DNA of 6,012 nucleotides from Xanthobacteraceae bacterium (GTDB lineage Bacteria; Pseudomonadota; Alphaproteobacteria; Rhizobiales; Xanthobacteraceae), in contig JASHYD010000091.1 in assembly GCA_030043175.1 (NCBI GenBank), positions 1-6,012 on the forward strand, given 5' to 3'. The notes under the pieces are model-generated. The model ran no database searches. It had not been told where the DNA came from and saw only the letters and a list, made by a program, of their open reading frames with translations. A program made the position numbers and the translations under genes. How positions within the stretch are numbered: position 1 is the first letter of the stretch; every line of letters starts with the position of its first letter. Positions 1 through 5,398 of the stretch are shown here, piece by piece.

Positions 1-6
1 GAAATG

Positions 7-222
7 TCATCTCACCTGTTCCCGGAAGTGAGCGCGCACCTCCTCGCGGCAACGCCAGCCTGTCATTTCCTGGAATATGTCGATTGGGCGAACAAAATCG
101 TCCAGCAGCCGCTGCGGATCGTCGGCGGCTGTGCGATGGCGAGCGATCAGCCGGGAAACGGCCTGGCCTGGGATGCCGCCGCAGTCGAGCACTATCGCAT
201 CCGATGAATCACCGCGATGCAA
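7..222 (-). CDS. Small hypothetical protein (71 aa, TTG start)
   Basis: I do not recognise this protein. It is 71 residues, soluble-looking, with no signal peptide or membrane segment, and rich in Arg and Asp/Glu in its second half. By my count about 69% of third codon positions are G or C, as expected for coding DNA here. Its stop overlaps a possible next start: TGA at 9-7 and ATG at 10-8 form ATGA, so another minus-strand gene may begin at position 10 and leave the window. It begins 40 bp after the stop of the exported-protein gene, so the two may share a transcript. Weak points are the TTG start at 222, the lack of a good ribosome binding site before it, and an in-frame stop only six codons upstream. 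A later GTG at 192 is an alternative start. It could also be the tail of a longer gene broken near 222. Confidence 0.45.
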   Translation of the reverse strand: MHRGDSSDAIVLDCGGIPGQAVSRLIARHRTAADDPQRLLDDFVRPIDIFQEMTGWRCREEVRAHFREQVR

Positions 223-262
223 AAGGGCCGGTGCGGGCGATCACGGGCCCCATTCTGAGGAC

Positions 263-1093
263 TCAAAAGTCCGCCTTGTCGGCTTTTGGGATTTCGGAAA
301 CCGATGCGTCAAACGCGATGTTGTTTTCGGCGCAGATAGCCTCTTCGATCGCTCCGATGCGGGTCCGGTGATAGGTCTGCCGCGCGGACCATGGCATATT
401 GAAAGCGCCCGGGTCTTCGACGCGGATCGCAACCTGCAGTGTCTTGCCGCCTTCCGTGAGCTGGAAGCGCTCGATCACGTGAAGCTGGGTCGTATGCGGC
501 GTGCGATAATTGTCGACGTAGGTGTCGTCCGAAAGGCCGATCGTGTCGACCACCAGCGTATCGCCGCCTTCGTAGTGCCCAACCGATTCGCCGTACGGAC
601 TTATCCTCGGATGCGCCGAATGCGGAACGTTGAGGAAGACGTGGCGCACTTCCGGTCCGCCTTCGTTGATCAGAAGAACCTCATTGTTTCCCTGCACGAA
701 GAAAAGCGGGTTGACGCGGCCCATGACGAGAAATCCAGGGACCCCCCCGGGCCGACAGCTTGCGCGCGCCTCGTAGGCGCGCTTGCCCAGCGCCGCAAGC
801 TCGTTCTGCTCCCGCATCTTCGCGATGGCCCACGGCTTGAGAATCGGGTTGGTGAGATCGGCGATCCGAAACGTCACCTGTCTGCCCCGGTCGTTGTTGG
901 GGACGTAAGGGTGATCCTTCTCATACGTCACCGGTCCCGGGCCCGATGCGGGCGGCTGGAAATCGTCGGCAACCTTTGACCAGCCGACGGCCGAGGATTC
1001 GAGCTGTGGGATGGCGGCTTCGTTGTCGGCAGCATGCGCGATTGCAAGCGGAAGAGACGCCCCGAAGAGACCGGCGGCGATGCTTCGAATCAT
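263..1093 (-). CDS. Exported protein of an uncharacterised family
   Basis: A 276-aa protein with a clear Sec signal peptide: Arg at residue 3, a hydrophobic stretch at about 4-18, and an Ala-His-Ala cleavage site after residue 21. The mature part is probably periplasmic. It resembles a widespread family without known function, common in Acidobacteria and Alphaproteobacteria, marked by a Ser-His-Pro-Arg stretch (here HSAHPR, 158-163), a GHxEGDTLVVDT-like block (172-184, here with an extra Gly in YEGGDT), a HVIERF segment (205-210), VEDPGAF (225-231), PWSAR (234-238) and an ExxCxENN tail (251-258). Cys113 and Cys254 could form a disulfide. No catalytic site can be named. The start is secure: GGAGGG at 1102-1097 lies just before ATG 1093. 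The gene is followed after 40 bp by the 71-aa ORF, and its ATG overlaps the stop of the doubtful 143-aa ORF upstream. I am sure it is a gene; its function is unknown. Confidence 0.88.
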   Translation of the reverse strand: MIRSIAAGLFGASLPLAIAHAADNEAAIPQLESSAVGWSKVADDFQPPASGPGPVTYEKDHPYVPNNDRGRQVTFRIADLTNPILKPWAIAKMREQNELAALGKRAYEARASCRPGGVPGFLVMGRVNPLFFVQGNNEVLLINEGGPEVRHVFLNVPHSAHPRISPYGESVGHYEGGDTLVVDTIGLSDDTYVDNYRTPHTTQLHVIERFQLTEGGKTLQVAIRVEDPGAFNMPWSARQTYHRTRIGAIEEAICAENNIAFDASVSEIPKADKADF

Positions 1094-1521
1094 AATCCCT
1101 CCAATTTGGCGAGCGCCTTTGTAAGCGGCGCTAGAGCCGTTTCCCGTTTACCGTATACGCAAAGATGCAGCAGAGCATTGATCGCTAGGCTAGAGCAAGC
1201 AGCCCAGGACATTCGGGCCGCCAAATGATCAACGCTCTGGTGCATCTTCCTCCGAATCAACCTTTTCGTAAACTGCCCTGGTTTTCGGGACGAATGCCAC
1301 CAACCGGCGCAATTTTCGTTGGTGAACCGGTACCGAATCTCATCGCTTGCACCCGCCTTGTTCAGCTCGGACACAAAAATCGTCAGTGTCTCGAACCGCA
1401 CAGAGAGCGCGCTGACCGCATTCCATCGCGCAGTGTCGGGCGCGCCGATCTCATCGTGAGCGAGGCGCTTCGCGGTTGCTGTGGATCGGATCGCTGCCGT
1501 TTTCGCAGCCTCAAATTGCAT
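1090..1521 (-). CDS. Doubtful 143-aa hypothetical ORF
   Basis: I do not recognise this ORF and its reality is open. For it: an ATG start at 1521, about two thirds G/C at third positions over the first 73 codons, and a TGA (1092-1090) overlapping the ATG of the exported-protein gene as ATGA, a typical sign of coupled translation. Against it: its last third runs through a 22-bp inverted repeat (1162-1248), so residues encoded there mirror each other at DNA level, and a competing plus-strand ORF covers much of the same span. A 7-bp inverted repeat (CACCAAC 1298-1304, GTTGGTG 1318-1324) also falls inside. There is no signal peptide or recognisable domain. It may be a real small gene, a degraded gene whose end was replaced by the repeat, or plain 5' region of the exported-protein gene. 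Confidence 0.3.
   Translation of the reverse strand: MQFEAAKTAAIRSTATAKRLAHDEIGAPDTARWNAVSALSVRFETLTIFVSELNKAGASDEIRYRFTNENCAGWWHSSRKPGQFTKRLIRRKMHQSVDHLAARMSWAACSSLAINALLHLCVYGKRETALAPLTKALAKLEGL
1162..1248. repeat. 22-bp imperfect inverted repeat, 43-nt spacer
   Basis: The left arm 1162-1183 and right arm 1227-1248 match in 20 of 22 positions as reverse complements. The outer ends are AAGATGCA and TGCATCTT, the inner ends TTGATC and GATCAA. The two mismatches are G1170/G1240 and A1177/C1233; in a minus-strand RNA the second becomes a U-G wobble, so that strand would fold better. No target-site duplication flanks the arms. The element sits 69 bp upstream of the exported-protein start. It could be a small mobile palindromic element (MITE or REP-like), a structured leader or small RNA, or an operator pair. 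Confidence 0.6.
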
Positions 1522-1658
1522 CCTCCGCTCGACGCATCACGCGACAAGGATCATCGCCCGTAAGGATCATCGTCGCCGCTGCCGACGTTGACGATCCGCG
1601 CTCCCGTGCGCCTCGTTTTCGCTGATGTTGGCGTTTCGCTCAGCGTTCGTGCCTGTGT

Positions 1659-1703
1659 GGCAATTGCCTAGCCTCCTGCACGTGGCGGTATTATAGTCCA
1701 CGT
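1659..1703 (+). promoter_or_regulatory. Candidate promoter with two palindromes
   Basis: A possible -35 box TTGCCT (1664-1669) and -10 box TATTAT (1689-1694) are separated by 19 nt, slightly long. A perfect 10-bp palindrome GGCAATTGCC (1659-1668) overlaps the -35 box. A perfect inverted repeat ACGTGG (1680-1685) and CCACGT (1698-1703), with a 12-nt spacer, flanks the -10 box. That layout fits an operator that could block or recruit polymerase. It would drive the methyltransferase with a leader of about 160 nt. The palindromes are seen directly; promoter activity is inferred. Confidence 0.33.
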
Positions 1704-1727
1704 TCGTTGGTCCAGACCGCCATGACA

Positions 1728-1773
1728 GCCGCCGCGACCAGCCGCCGCGACCAGCCGCCGCGACCAGCCGCCG
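1728..1773. repeat. 13-bp tandem repeat, about 3.5 copies
   Basis: Three exact copies of GCCGCCGCGACCA lie head to tail at 1728-1740, 1741-1753 and 1754-1766, followed by a partial copy GCCGCCG at 1767-1773. The unit is not a multiple of three, so copy-number change would shift any reading frame, which argues against a coding role. It lies in the likely leader of the methyltransferase. Copy number may vary between strains by replication slippage. Confidence 0.85.
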
Positions 1774-1811
1774 TGCCGCCCGATGCGAACGCGCTCGCCC
1801 GGCCCCGCAGC

Positions 1812-1857
1812 CTGGGCGCGGCTGGCGCCAGCGAGCCTTTTTAAGTCGCAAAAGGGG
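1812..1857 (+). promoter_or_regulatory. Structured leader that can mask the ribosome binding site
   Basis: A GC-rich hairpin is possible at 1812-1831 (GGCGC 1815-1819 with GCGCC 1825-1829, extended by CT/AG around a bulge), followed six bases later by five T. That T run belongs to CCTTTT (1836-1841), which pairs perfectly with AAAAGG (1850-1855) across an 8-nt loop. AAAAGGGG (1850-1857) is the Shine-Dalgarno sequence for ATG 1866, so the second hairpin would hide it. The pairing is seen; any control by attenuation or by the hidden site is inferred. Confidence 0.3.
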
Positions 1858-1865
1858 TGCCGTTA

Positions 1866-2543
1866 ATGTCGCGTCTCACACGAGCTGTTCGCACCATCAT
1901 CAAGGATATTTCCTTGAAAACTGGCAGGAACAGACAATTATTCAGTCTGTACCCCTACATGTTTAGTCCGGCGCAGTTGATTTTCCTCACGGACTGCATC
2001 ACGTCCGTGAGTGCCGTGCCAGGGAACTTCGTTGAAGTCGGCTGCGCCTATGGCGCAACCACGGTCTTCTTGAACAAATTCATCAACGACAATGCGGACC
2101 TCGTAACACGGAATTATTATGCAATCGATACTTTCCGAAGTTTCGTAGCCGAGCAGGCCGACTACGAAATACAAAATCGGGGCAAGCCTCCATCACTAAA
2201 GAAGCGATTTAAGGAAAATAAAAAGGCTTGGTTCGACAAGAGCATGACGGTGCACGCAGTAAAGCGCGTGAAATCGATCGAATGCGACGCAACTCAATTC
2301 GATCTATCTTGCGTTGCTCCCATCGCATTTTGTCTTATTGATGTGGATTTGTACATCCCGGTCAAAGACCTGCTTCCAAAGATTTATTCGCTGATGTCGT
2401 CGGGCGGGATCATAATCGTTGACGATTGCCAGCCCGACCAAATGTGGGACGGCGCCTTGCAAGCTTACGAGGAATTTGCACGCGATAGAAATCTCCCGAC
2501 CGAGATTGTGTTGCAAAAACTTGGCATCGTACGCATCCCTTGA
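1866..2543 (+). CDS. TylF/MycF-type SAM-dependent O-methyltransferase
   Basis: A 225-aa class I methyltransferase of the TylF/MycF (macrocin O-methyltransferase) type, predicted to move a methyl group from S-adenosylmethionine to a hydroxyl, often on a sugar or other glycosylated small molecule; the substrate is unknown. Residues 56-66 (VEVGCAYGATT) form the SAM-binding glycine loop. YAIDTFRSF (85-93) is the second SAM-contact strand and resembles the family's DTFxGF. DVDLY (159-163) and the GGIIIVDDC stretch (180-188) carry acidic residues that bind metal in this family. The length is typical for a single domain. I chose ATG 1866 over the in-frame GTG at 1857 because AAAAGGGG (1850-1857) is well spaced for the ATG and overlaps the GTG. 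The gene is much poorer in G+C than its neighbours (23 of 60 bases at 2161-2220) and has no glycosyltransferase or sugar gene beside it, suggesting horizontal acquisition. Confidence 0.9.
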   Translation: MSRLTRAVRTIIKDISLKTGRNRQLFSLYPYMFSPAQLIFLTDCITSVSAVPGNFVEVGCAYGATTVFLNKFINDNADLVTRNYYAIDTFRSFVAEQADYEIQNRGKPPSLKKRFKENKKAWFDKSMTVHAVKRVKSIECDATQFDLSCVAPIAFCLIDVDLYIPVKDLLPKIYSLMSSGGIIIVDDCQPDQMWDGALQAYEEFARDRNLPTEIVLQKLGIVRIP

Positions 2544-2823
2544 TCGGTGGTGCTTTCGCCCCTTGATCGCGCAAAGGGTCGGCGCGAACCGGGCGGCCGG
2601 AGCGATCTCGTTTAAGGTCATCCGCGCGGTCCTTGGCCTCGCGCCAGGTCGGCAACTCGCTGCCGTGACCATGCTGCACGCCGACCGCCAACGGCTTGCT
2701 TCGGGGGCGTGAGGCGCGTGGCACCGGCCGATTGCGTGAGCCGGCGGCTTTTGGGAATTCAAGGCCTGGGTCGTATCCGCCGACGACGATCACGCCGGCG
2801 TGGCGGGGCCCATCGGACCACAT
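2544..2823 (-). pseudogene. Coding-like remnant downstream of queC
   Basis: From ATG 2823 a minus-strand frame runs through this interval with clearly coding-like composition: most codons end in G or C, and the translation includes GVIVVGGYDPGLEF followed later by VGVQHGHGSELPTWREAKDR. I do not recognise it. The frame stays open to 2410, but its last 134 bases lie antisense to the end of the methyltransferase, where the composition changes, so that part is probably fortuitous. It starts 62 bp after the queC stop and could have been a fourth operon gene. A plausible reading is a gene cut off when the low-GC methyltransferase block arrived. A perfect 12-bp palindrome CACGCCGGCGTG (2791-2802) lies in it but has no T tract. 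No good terminator for either convergent gene is visible. Confidence 0.25.
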
Positions 2824-2885
2824 TGTCGATACGCATTGGCGTGCGCTTCGCTGCTGCGCTCAGGATGTAGCATGTGGTCAATGCG

Positions 2886-3614
2886 TCAATGGCTCGCCTC
2901 TGCGGTTTTGCGCGCTTCGGCTTCATCACGATATCGAGCCCATCCGTTCGCTCGCAGGCGACAGGCGTCGCACTTGCCACATCCGAAGCCCCACTCGTGT
3001 CGGACCGTACGCTCACCCACGTAGCAGGTATGCGTGCTTTCTATGATGAGATCGATCAGCGCGCGTCCGCCGAGCTGCTCCGCCAAACGCCACGTTTCGG
3101 CCTTATCGATCCACATCAGCGGGGTCTCAAGGATTACTCGCGCCTCCATACCGAGATTGATCGCGACCTGGAGCGCCTTAACGGTGTTGTCACGGCAATC
3201 CGGATAACCTGAGAAGTCGGTCTCGCAAACACCGCAGACAACGCGGCCAAGACCGCGCTGGTGTGCGACGATAGCCGCGAATGTCATAAACACAAGATTT
3301 CGACCAGGCACAAACGTTGCAGGCAGACCGTCCGCTCGTTTGCCAAACGGCAGATCCGCGGTGAGCGCGCTTACACTTACTTGTCCAAGAATACTAAGAT
3401 CGATGAGGTGGTCCTTTCCAAGCTTACGAGCCCATGTGGAGCAAAGCTCGGCAAGAGCTTGACGTATTGGTTGGCGGCACTCAAGCTCGATCTCGTGGCG
3501 CTGGCCATACCGAAAGCCAATCGTCTCGACGTGATCGAAACGAGACAATGCCCAGGCAAGACATGTCGTCGAATCCTGACCGCTCGAGAAGAGGACGAGA
3601 GCGCTATCCGCCAC
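2886..3614 (-). CDS. queC: 7-cyano-7-deazaguanine (preQ0) synthase
   Basis: QueC converts 7-carboxy-7-deazaguanine, ammonia and two ATP into preQ0 in the cytoplasm, the last step shared by queuosine and archaeosine routes. From GTG 3614 it is 242 aa, a usual length. The ATP pyrophosphatase loop is SSGQDSTT (residues 10-17); the family normally has SGGxDS, so the second position is Ser instead of Gly. Further family marks are [11 protein letters not shown] (33-43), FVPGRNLVF (101-109), [15 protein letters not shown] (127-141), and four zinc-ligand cysteines at 197, 212, 215 and 218 in the pattern C-x14-C-x2-C-x2-C. I prefer GTG 3614 because GGAGGTGA (3624-3617) sits well before it and it begins 25 bp after queD ends. 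ATG 3686 would overlap queD by 47 bp and add residues foreign to the family; GTG 3620 is also possible. It is the last gene of the queE-queD-queC operon. Confidence 0.95.
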   Translation of the reverse strand: MADSALVLFSSGQDSTTCLAWALSRFDHVETIGFRYGQRHEIELECRQPIRQALAELCSTWARKLGKDHLIDLSILGQVSVSALTADLPFGKRADGLPATFVPGRNLVFMTFAAIVAHQRGLGRVVCGVCETDFSGYPDCRDNTVKALQVAINLGMEARVILETPLMWIDKAETWRLAEQLGGRALIDLIIESTHTCYVGERTVRHEWGFGCGKCDACRLRANGWARYRDEAEARKTAEASH

Positions 3615-3639
3615 GGTCACCTCCAGGGCTCGAATGACA

Positions 3640-4002
3640 TCACAGATCGTTGCCGTCGTATTCGGCCCAACAATCTTGCGTCTCATAGACAGTCACGACC
3701 GACAATTTCGGAAGGAACGCTTTCATTCGCTTCCAAATCCATCTCGCAATGTTTTCTACGGTCGGATTCTCGAGTCCGCTCACTTCGTTCAGGCATTGAT
3801 GATCAAGCTGACCCAGCAGCAGCGCAAACGCCTTCTCGATATCAAAAAAATCCGCCACGAAGCCAGTCGAAGGTTCGACCGGTCCTTCGAGGCACAGCTC
3901 GACTCGATAAGAATGGCCATGCATCCGATAGCACCGATGGGACGGCGCGACATTGGGGAGCCGGTGAGCGGCCTCGAAAGAGAACGCTTGTGTGATTCTC
4001 AT
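3640..4002 (-). CDS. queD: 6-carboxytetrahydropterin synthase
   Basis: QueD converts 7,8-dihydroneopterin triphosphate into 6-carboxy-5,6,7,8-tetrahydropterin, the second step of preQ0 synthesis after GTP cyclohydrolase I. The 120-aa protein is typical in size and complete. Zinc ligands are His13, His28 and His30 (the last two in MHGHSY). Cys24 is the expected catalytic cysteine of the C-x3-HGH pattern, Asp67-His68 of LDHQCLN complete the catalytic relay, and Glu107 in [10 protein letters not shown] should hold the pterin ring. ENPTVENIA (78-86) is also characteristic. I chose ATG 4002 because homology begins there ([16 protein letters not shown]) and because it overlaps the queE stop as ATGA (4002-3999), implying coupled translation. 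An in-frame ATG at 4062 would add 20 residues antiparallel to nothing known and overlap queE by 64 bp. All key residues are present. Confidence 0.95.
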   Translation of the reverse strand: MRITQAFSFEAAHRLPNVAPSHRCYRMHGHSYRVELCLEGPVEPSTGFVADFFDIEKAFALLLGQLDHQCLNEVSGLENPTVENIARWIWKRMKAFLPKLSVVTVYETQDCWAEYDGNDL

Positions 4003-4631
4003 GGAATGCCGATCAGTTTGTGGGTCTGAAGGCTCAACCGCCAACGCGGATGCTGGAGACAATAAGCAACAGCCGCCGCCGTGTTGGGTACGCGGTTGGC
4101 TCCATCCATCGGCTGGAGCCAGAAATGGCGGAAAGACAGACCCAGCAGGCTATCCGGCGACAGCCCCTCTTGCGGGTAGATAAGCTTGAGTTCATCTCCC
4201 TCCTTGACAACCAGCGGTGCGCGCGCCTTTGGGCTGACGCAGAGCCAATCGAGGCCGGCAGGCGGGCGAATTGTCCCGTTGGTTTCGACGGCAATCATGA
4301 AGCCGCGTTGATGCAACGCCGCGACGAGATCATCATCGACCTGCAGAAGCGGCTCACCGCCTGTGAGCACGACGAAGCGATTCTGGACGTCGTCTCCCCA
4401 GACGCGGGCGATCGCGGTCGCCAGTTCTTCTGCGCCAGCGAAGCGGCCCCCGAGAAGGCCGTCCGTACCGACAAAATCGGTATCGCAGAACGTGCATACG
4501 GCTTTGGAACGATCTCCGTCGCGACCTGACCAAAGATTGCATCCAGAGAATCGACAAAAAACTGCGGCGCGACCCGTCAGAGCGCCTTCTCCTTGAAGCG
4601 TCTTGAAAACTTCCTTGACGGCGTAGCTCAT
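3999..4631 (-). CDS. queE: 7-carboxy-7-deazaguanine synthase (radical SAM)
   Basis: QueE is a radical SAM enzyme that contracts 6-carboxytetrahydropterin to 7-carboxy-7-deazaguanine, using a 4Fe-4S cluster, SAM and Mg2+. The 210-aa protein begins VKEVFKTLQGEG (5-16), the usual substrate-binding start. The cluster cysteines are C31, C46 and C49, spaced C-x14-C-x2-C rather than the standard C-x3-C-x2-C; this wide form is established for some proteobacterial QueE enzymes such as that of Burkholderia multivorans. LTGGEPLLQ (89-97) is the SAM-contact motif, AVETNGT (114-120) and VSPKA (132-136) are further family blocks, and WLQPMDG (171-177) lies near the C-terminus. It is first in the operon and overlaps queD by ATGA. 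No good ribosome binding site directly precedes ATG 4631, but a 12-codon ORF with an AAGGAG site ends in the ATGA of this start, so queE may be translated by coupling. Confidence 0.95.
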   Translation of the reverse strand: MSYAVKEVFKTLQGEGALTGRAAVFCRFSGCNLWSGRDGDRSKAVCTFCDTDFVGTDGLLGGRFAGAEELATAIARVWGDDVQNRFVVLTGGEPLLQVDDDLVAALHQRGFMIAVETNGTIRPPAGLDWLCVSPKARAPLVVKEGDELKLIYPQEGLSPDSLLGLSFRHFWLQPMDGANRVPNTAAAVAYCLQHPRWRLSLQTHKLIGIP

Positions 4632-4666
4632 AAGACCGCTCTGTGGCCGCGACTTGGACGGCGCAT
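4628..4666 (-). CDS. Candidate 12-codon leader ORF overlapping the queE start
   Basis: ATG 4666 opens a frame encoding MRRPSRGHRAVL, closed by TGA at 4630-4628. That TGA shares three bases with the queE ATG (ATGA, 4631-4628). An AAGGAG Shine-Dalgarno sequence lies at 4683-4678, 11 nt before the leader start, while queE has none of its own nearby. Ribosomes ending this peptide could therefore restart at queE. The peptide is Arg-rich (four of twelve) but has no known function. It may be only a coupling device, a sensor of translation speed at the Arg codons, or chance. Confidence 0.35.
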   Translation of the reverse strand: MRRPSRGHRAVL

Positions 4667-5015
4667 TACCGGTTTAGCTCCTTCGGGTCTTCGCGCGCCG
4701 TCGAACCCGGCAATCCTGGCGATGAGCCCGCCGCCACTTGCGCCTTCTCGCCGGCTCCGAGGGAGCAATGGTCACCAGCCTGCACCCTGAACCGACGCGC
4801 ACGACTTTTTCGAAAGACCACATGATGGAACGGCGCTCACGCAGACCGGCGCCGCGCGCCCGTCACCGGCGGTATCGCTACTGGCGGCCTGACGAACACA
4901 TCTGCACGGCGCACGCATCGTCGCATATTCCGGCAAGCACCTCGCGCCGGAGGCGAGAGGCAGAAATGAGGCGACATCTGCCGCCCCCAGCCGGTAGAGG
5001 TGCCGCTCCCTATCG

Positions 5016-5126
5016 CTACCGCCGGGGTCGAAATCCGGCGTCTTGGGGCCATCGCATTTGCAGGTAGTTCGCCAACCAGAAAAAGTCCAGGTCCTCCAAT
5101 AAGAAGTTGGAATTAATAGGAATTTT
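5016..5126 (-). pseudogene. Short coding-like fragment
   Basis: Between an in-frame TGA (5129-5127) and a TAG (5018-5016) the minus strand encodes 36 residues that read like genuine protein: LLEDLDFFWLANYLQ followed by MRWPQDAGFRPRR. The alternation of acidic, aromatic and hydrophobic residues is unlike the Arg/Ser-rich frames around it. There is no ATG or GTG at its beginning, only a TTG, and no ribosome binding site. I take it as a possible remnant of a lost gene; I cannot name the family. Confidence 0.2.
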
Positions 5127-5221
5127 TCACGTTGGCGTGGCGAGCCAGGCAAAATTCGAACCGCGGGCGCGAGCTGGAGGCAGATCAAACAAGTCACCAT
5201 AAGGCGCACCCTTCGCAGACG

Positions 5222-5270
5222 GCTCCTGCATGGCACTTTGTGCGAGGAGCGAGCGGCGGTTGTTGACCGC
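5222..5270. other. Two adjacent small hairpins
   Basis: GCTCCT (5222-5227) pairs with AGGAGC (5245-5250), with a further GCAC/GTGC stem possible inside. Six bases on, GCGGT (5256-5260) pairs with ACCGC (5266-5270) across TGTTG. Neither is followed by a T tract, so they do not look like standard terminators. They may be part of a ubiD leader RNA or be chance. Confidence 0.25.
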
Positions 5271-5329
5271 GCATCCAGCATGACCCGGCTTGGCGCATTC
5301 TGTGCTGGCCAGCTTTTCTCCGCCACTCT

Positions 5330-5365
5330 ACCTTGGCTTGGTGAGAAACCTTGGCTTGGTTAGGA
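5330..5365 (+). repeat. 18-bp direct repeat upstream of ubiD
   Basis: Two tandem copies, 5330-5347 and 5348-5365, begin with the identical 13-mer ACCTTGGCTTGGT and match at 16 of 18 positions. The second copy ends 70 bp before the ubiD ATG. An 18-bp period is close to two helical turns, so both copies would face nearly the same side of DNA, as in a tandem regulator site. It could also be a simple duplication. Confidence 0.6.
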
Positions 5366-5384
5366 AATCCCAGCTCGTTTTGGC

Positions 5385-5398
5385 CGAACTCAAGTTCG
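5385..5398. promoter_or_regulatory. Palindrome CGAACT-CA-AGTTCG, possible ubiD operator
   Basis: A perfect 6+6 inverted repeat with a 2-nt centre lies 37 bp before the ubiD start, where a repressor of the TetR, MarR or GntR kind would be expected to bind. No regulator gene is visible in the window and I could not identify firm -35 and -10 boxes, so operator function is inferred from symmetry and position only. Confidence 0.35.

Larger units (their letters stand above)
1522..1856. other. Intergenic region upstream of the methyltransferase
   Basis: I see no convincing gene here. The open frames in this span are Arg/Ala-rich translations of GC-rich non-coding DNA. The region holds the candidate promoter/operator at 1659-1703, the 13-bp tandem repeat at 1728-1773, and a structured leader near 1812-1857, each listed separately. 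A divergent promoter for the minus-strand run may also lie here, but I could not pick one out. Confidence 0.6.

Noticed and set aside
77..979. 300-aa plus-strand ORF
   Set aside because: It lies antisense to the exported-protein gene, which has a signal peptide, a strong ribosome binding site and family motifs; the plus frame is Arg-rich and unlike any family.
2555..2579. Terminator after the methyltransferase (CCCTTG with CAAAGGG)
   Set aside because: The stem is short with a bulge and has no T tract after it.
3261..3995. 244-aa plus-strand ORF
   Set aside because: It is antisense to queC and queD, both fully supported by catalytic residues; its translation is low-complexity and basic.
2886..4631. 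7-deazaguanine DNA modification (dpd-type) system
   Set aside because: queE, queD and queC alone make preQ0 for tRNA; no DpdA-like transglycosylase, helicase or other dpd gene is present in the window.
4697..4714. tRNA T-arm-like sequence (GGTTCGA flanked by GCCG and CGGC, minus strand)
   Set aside because: No matching acceptor, D or anticodon stems and no CCA end are found around it.
4632..4760. preQ1 riboswitch before queE
   Set aside because: I looked on the minus strand for a preQ1-I type hairpin with an A-rich tail near the ribosome binding site and saw none; only weak GC-rich pairings occur. A covariance search with preQ1 models would settle it.
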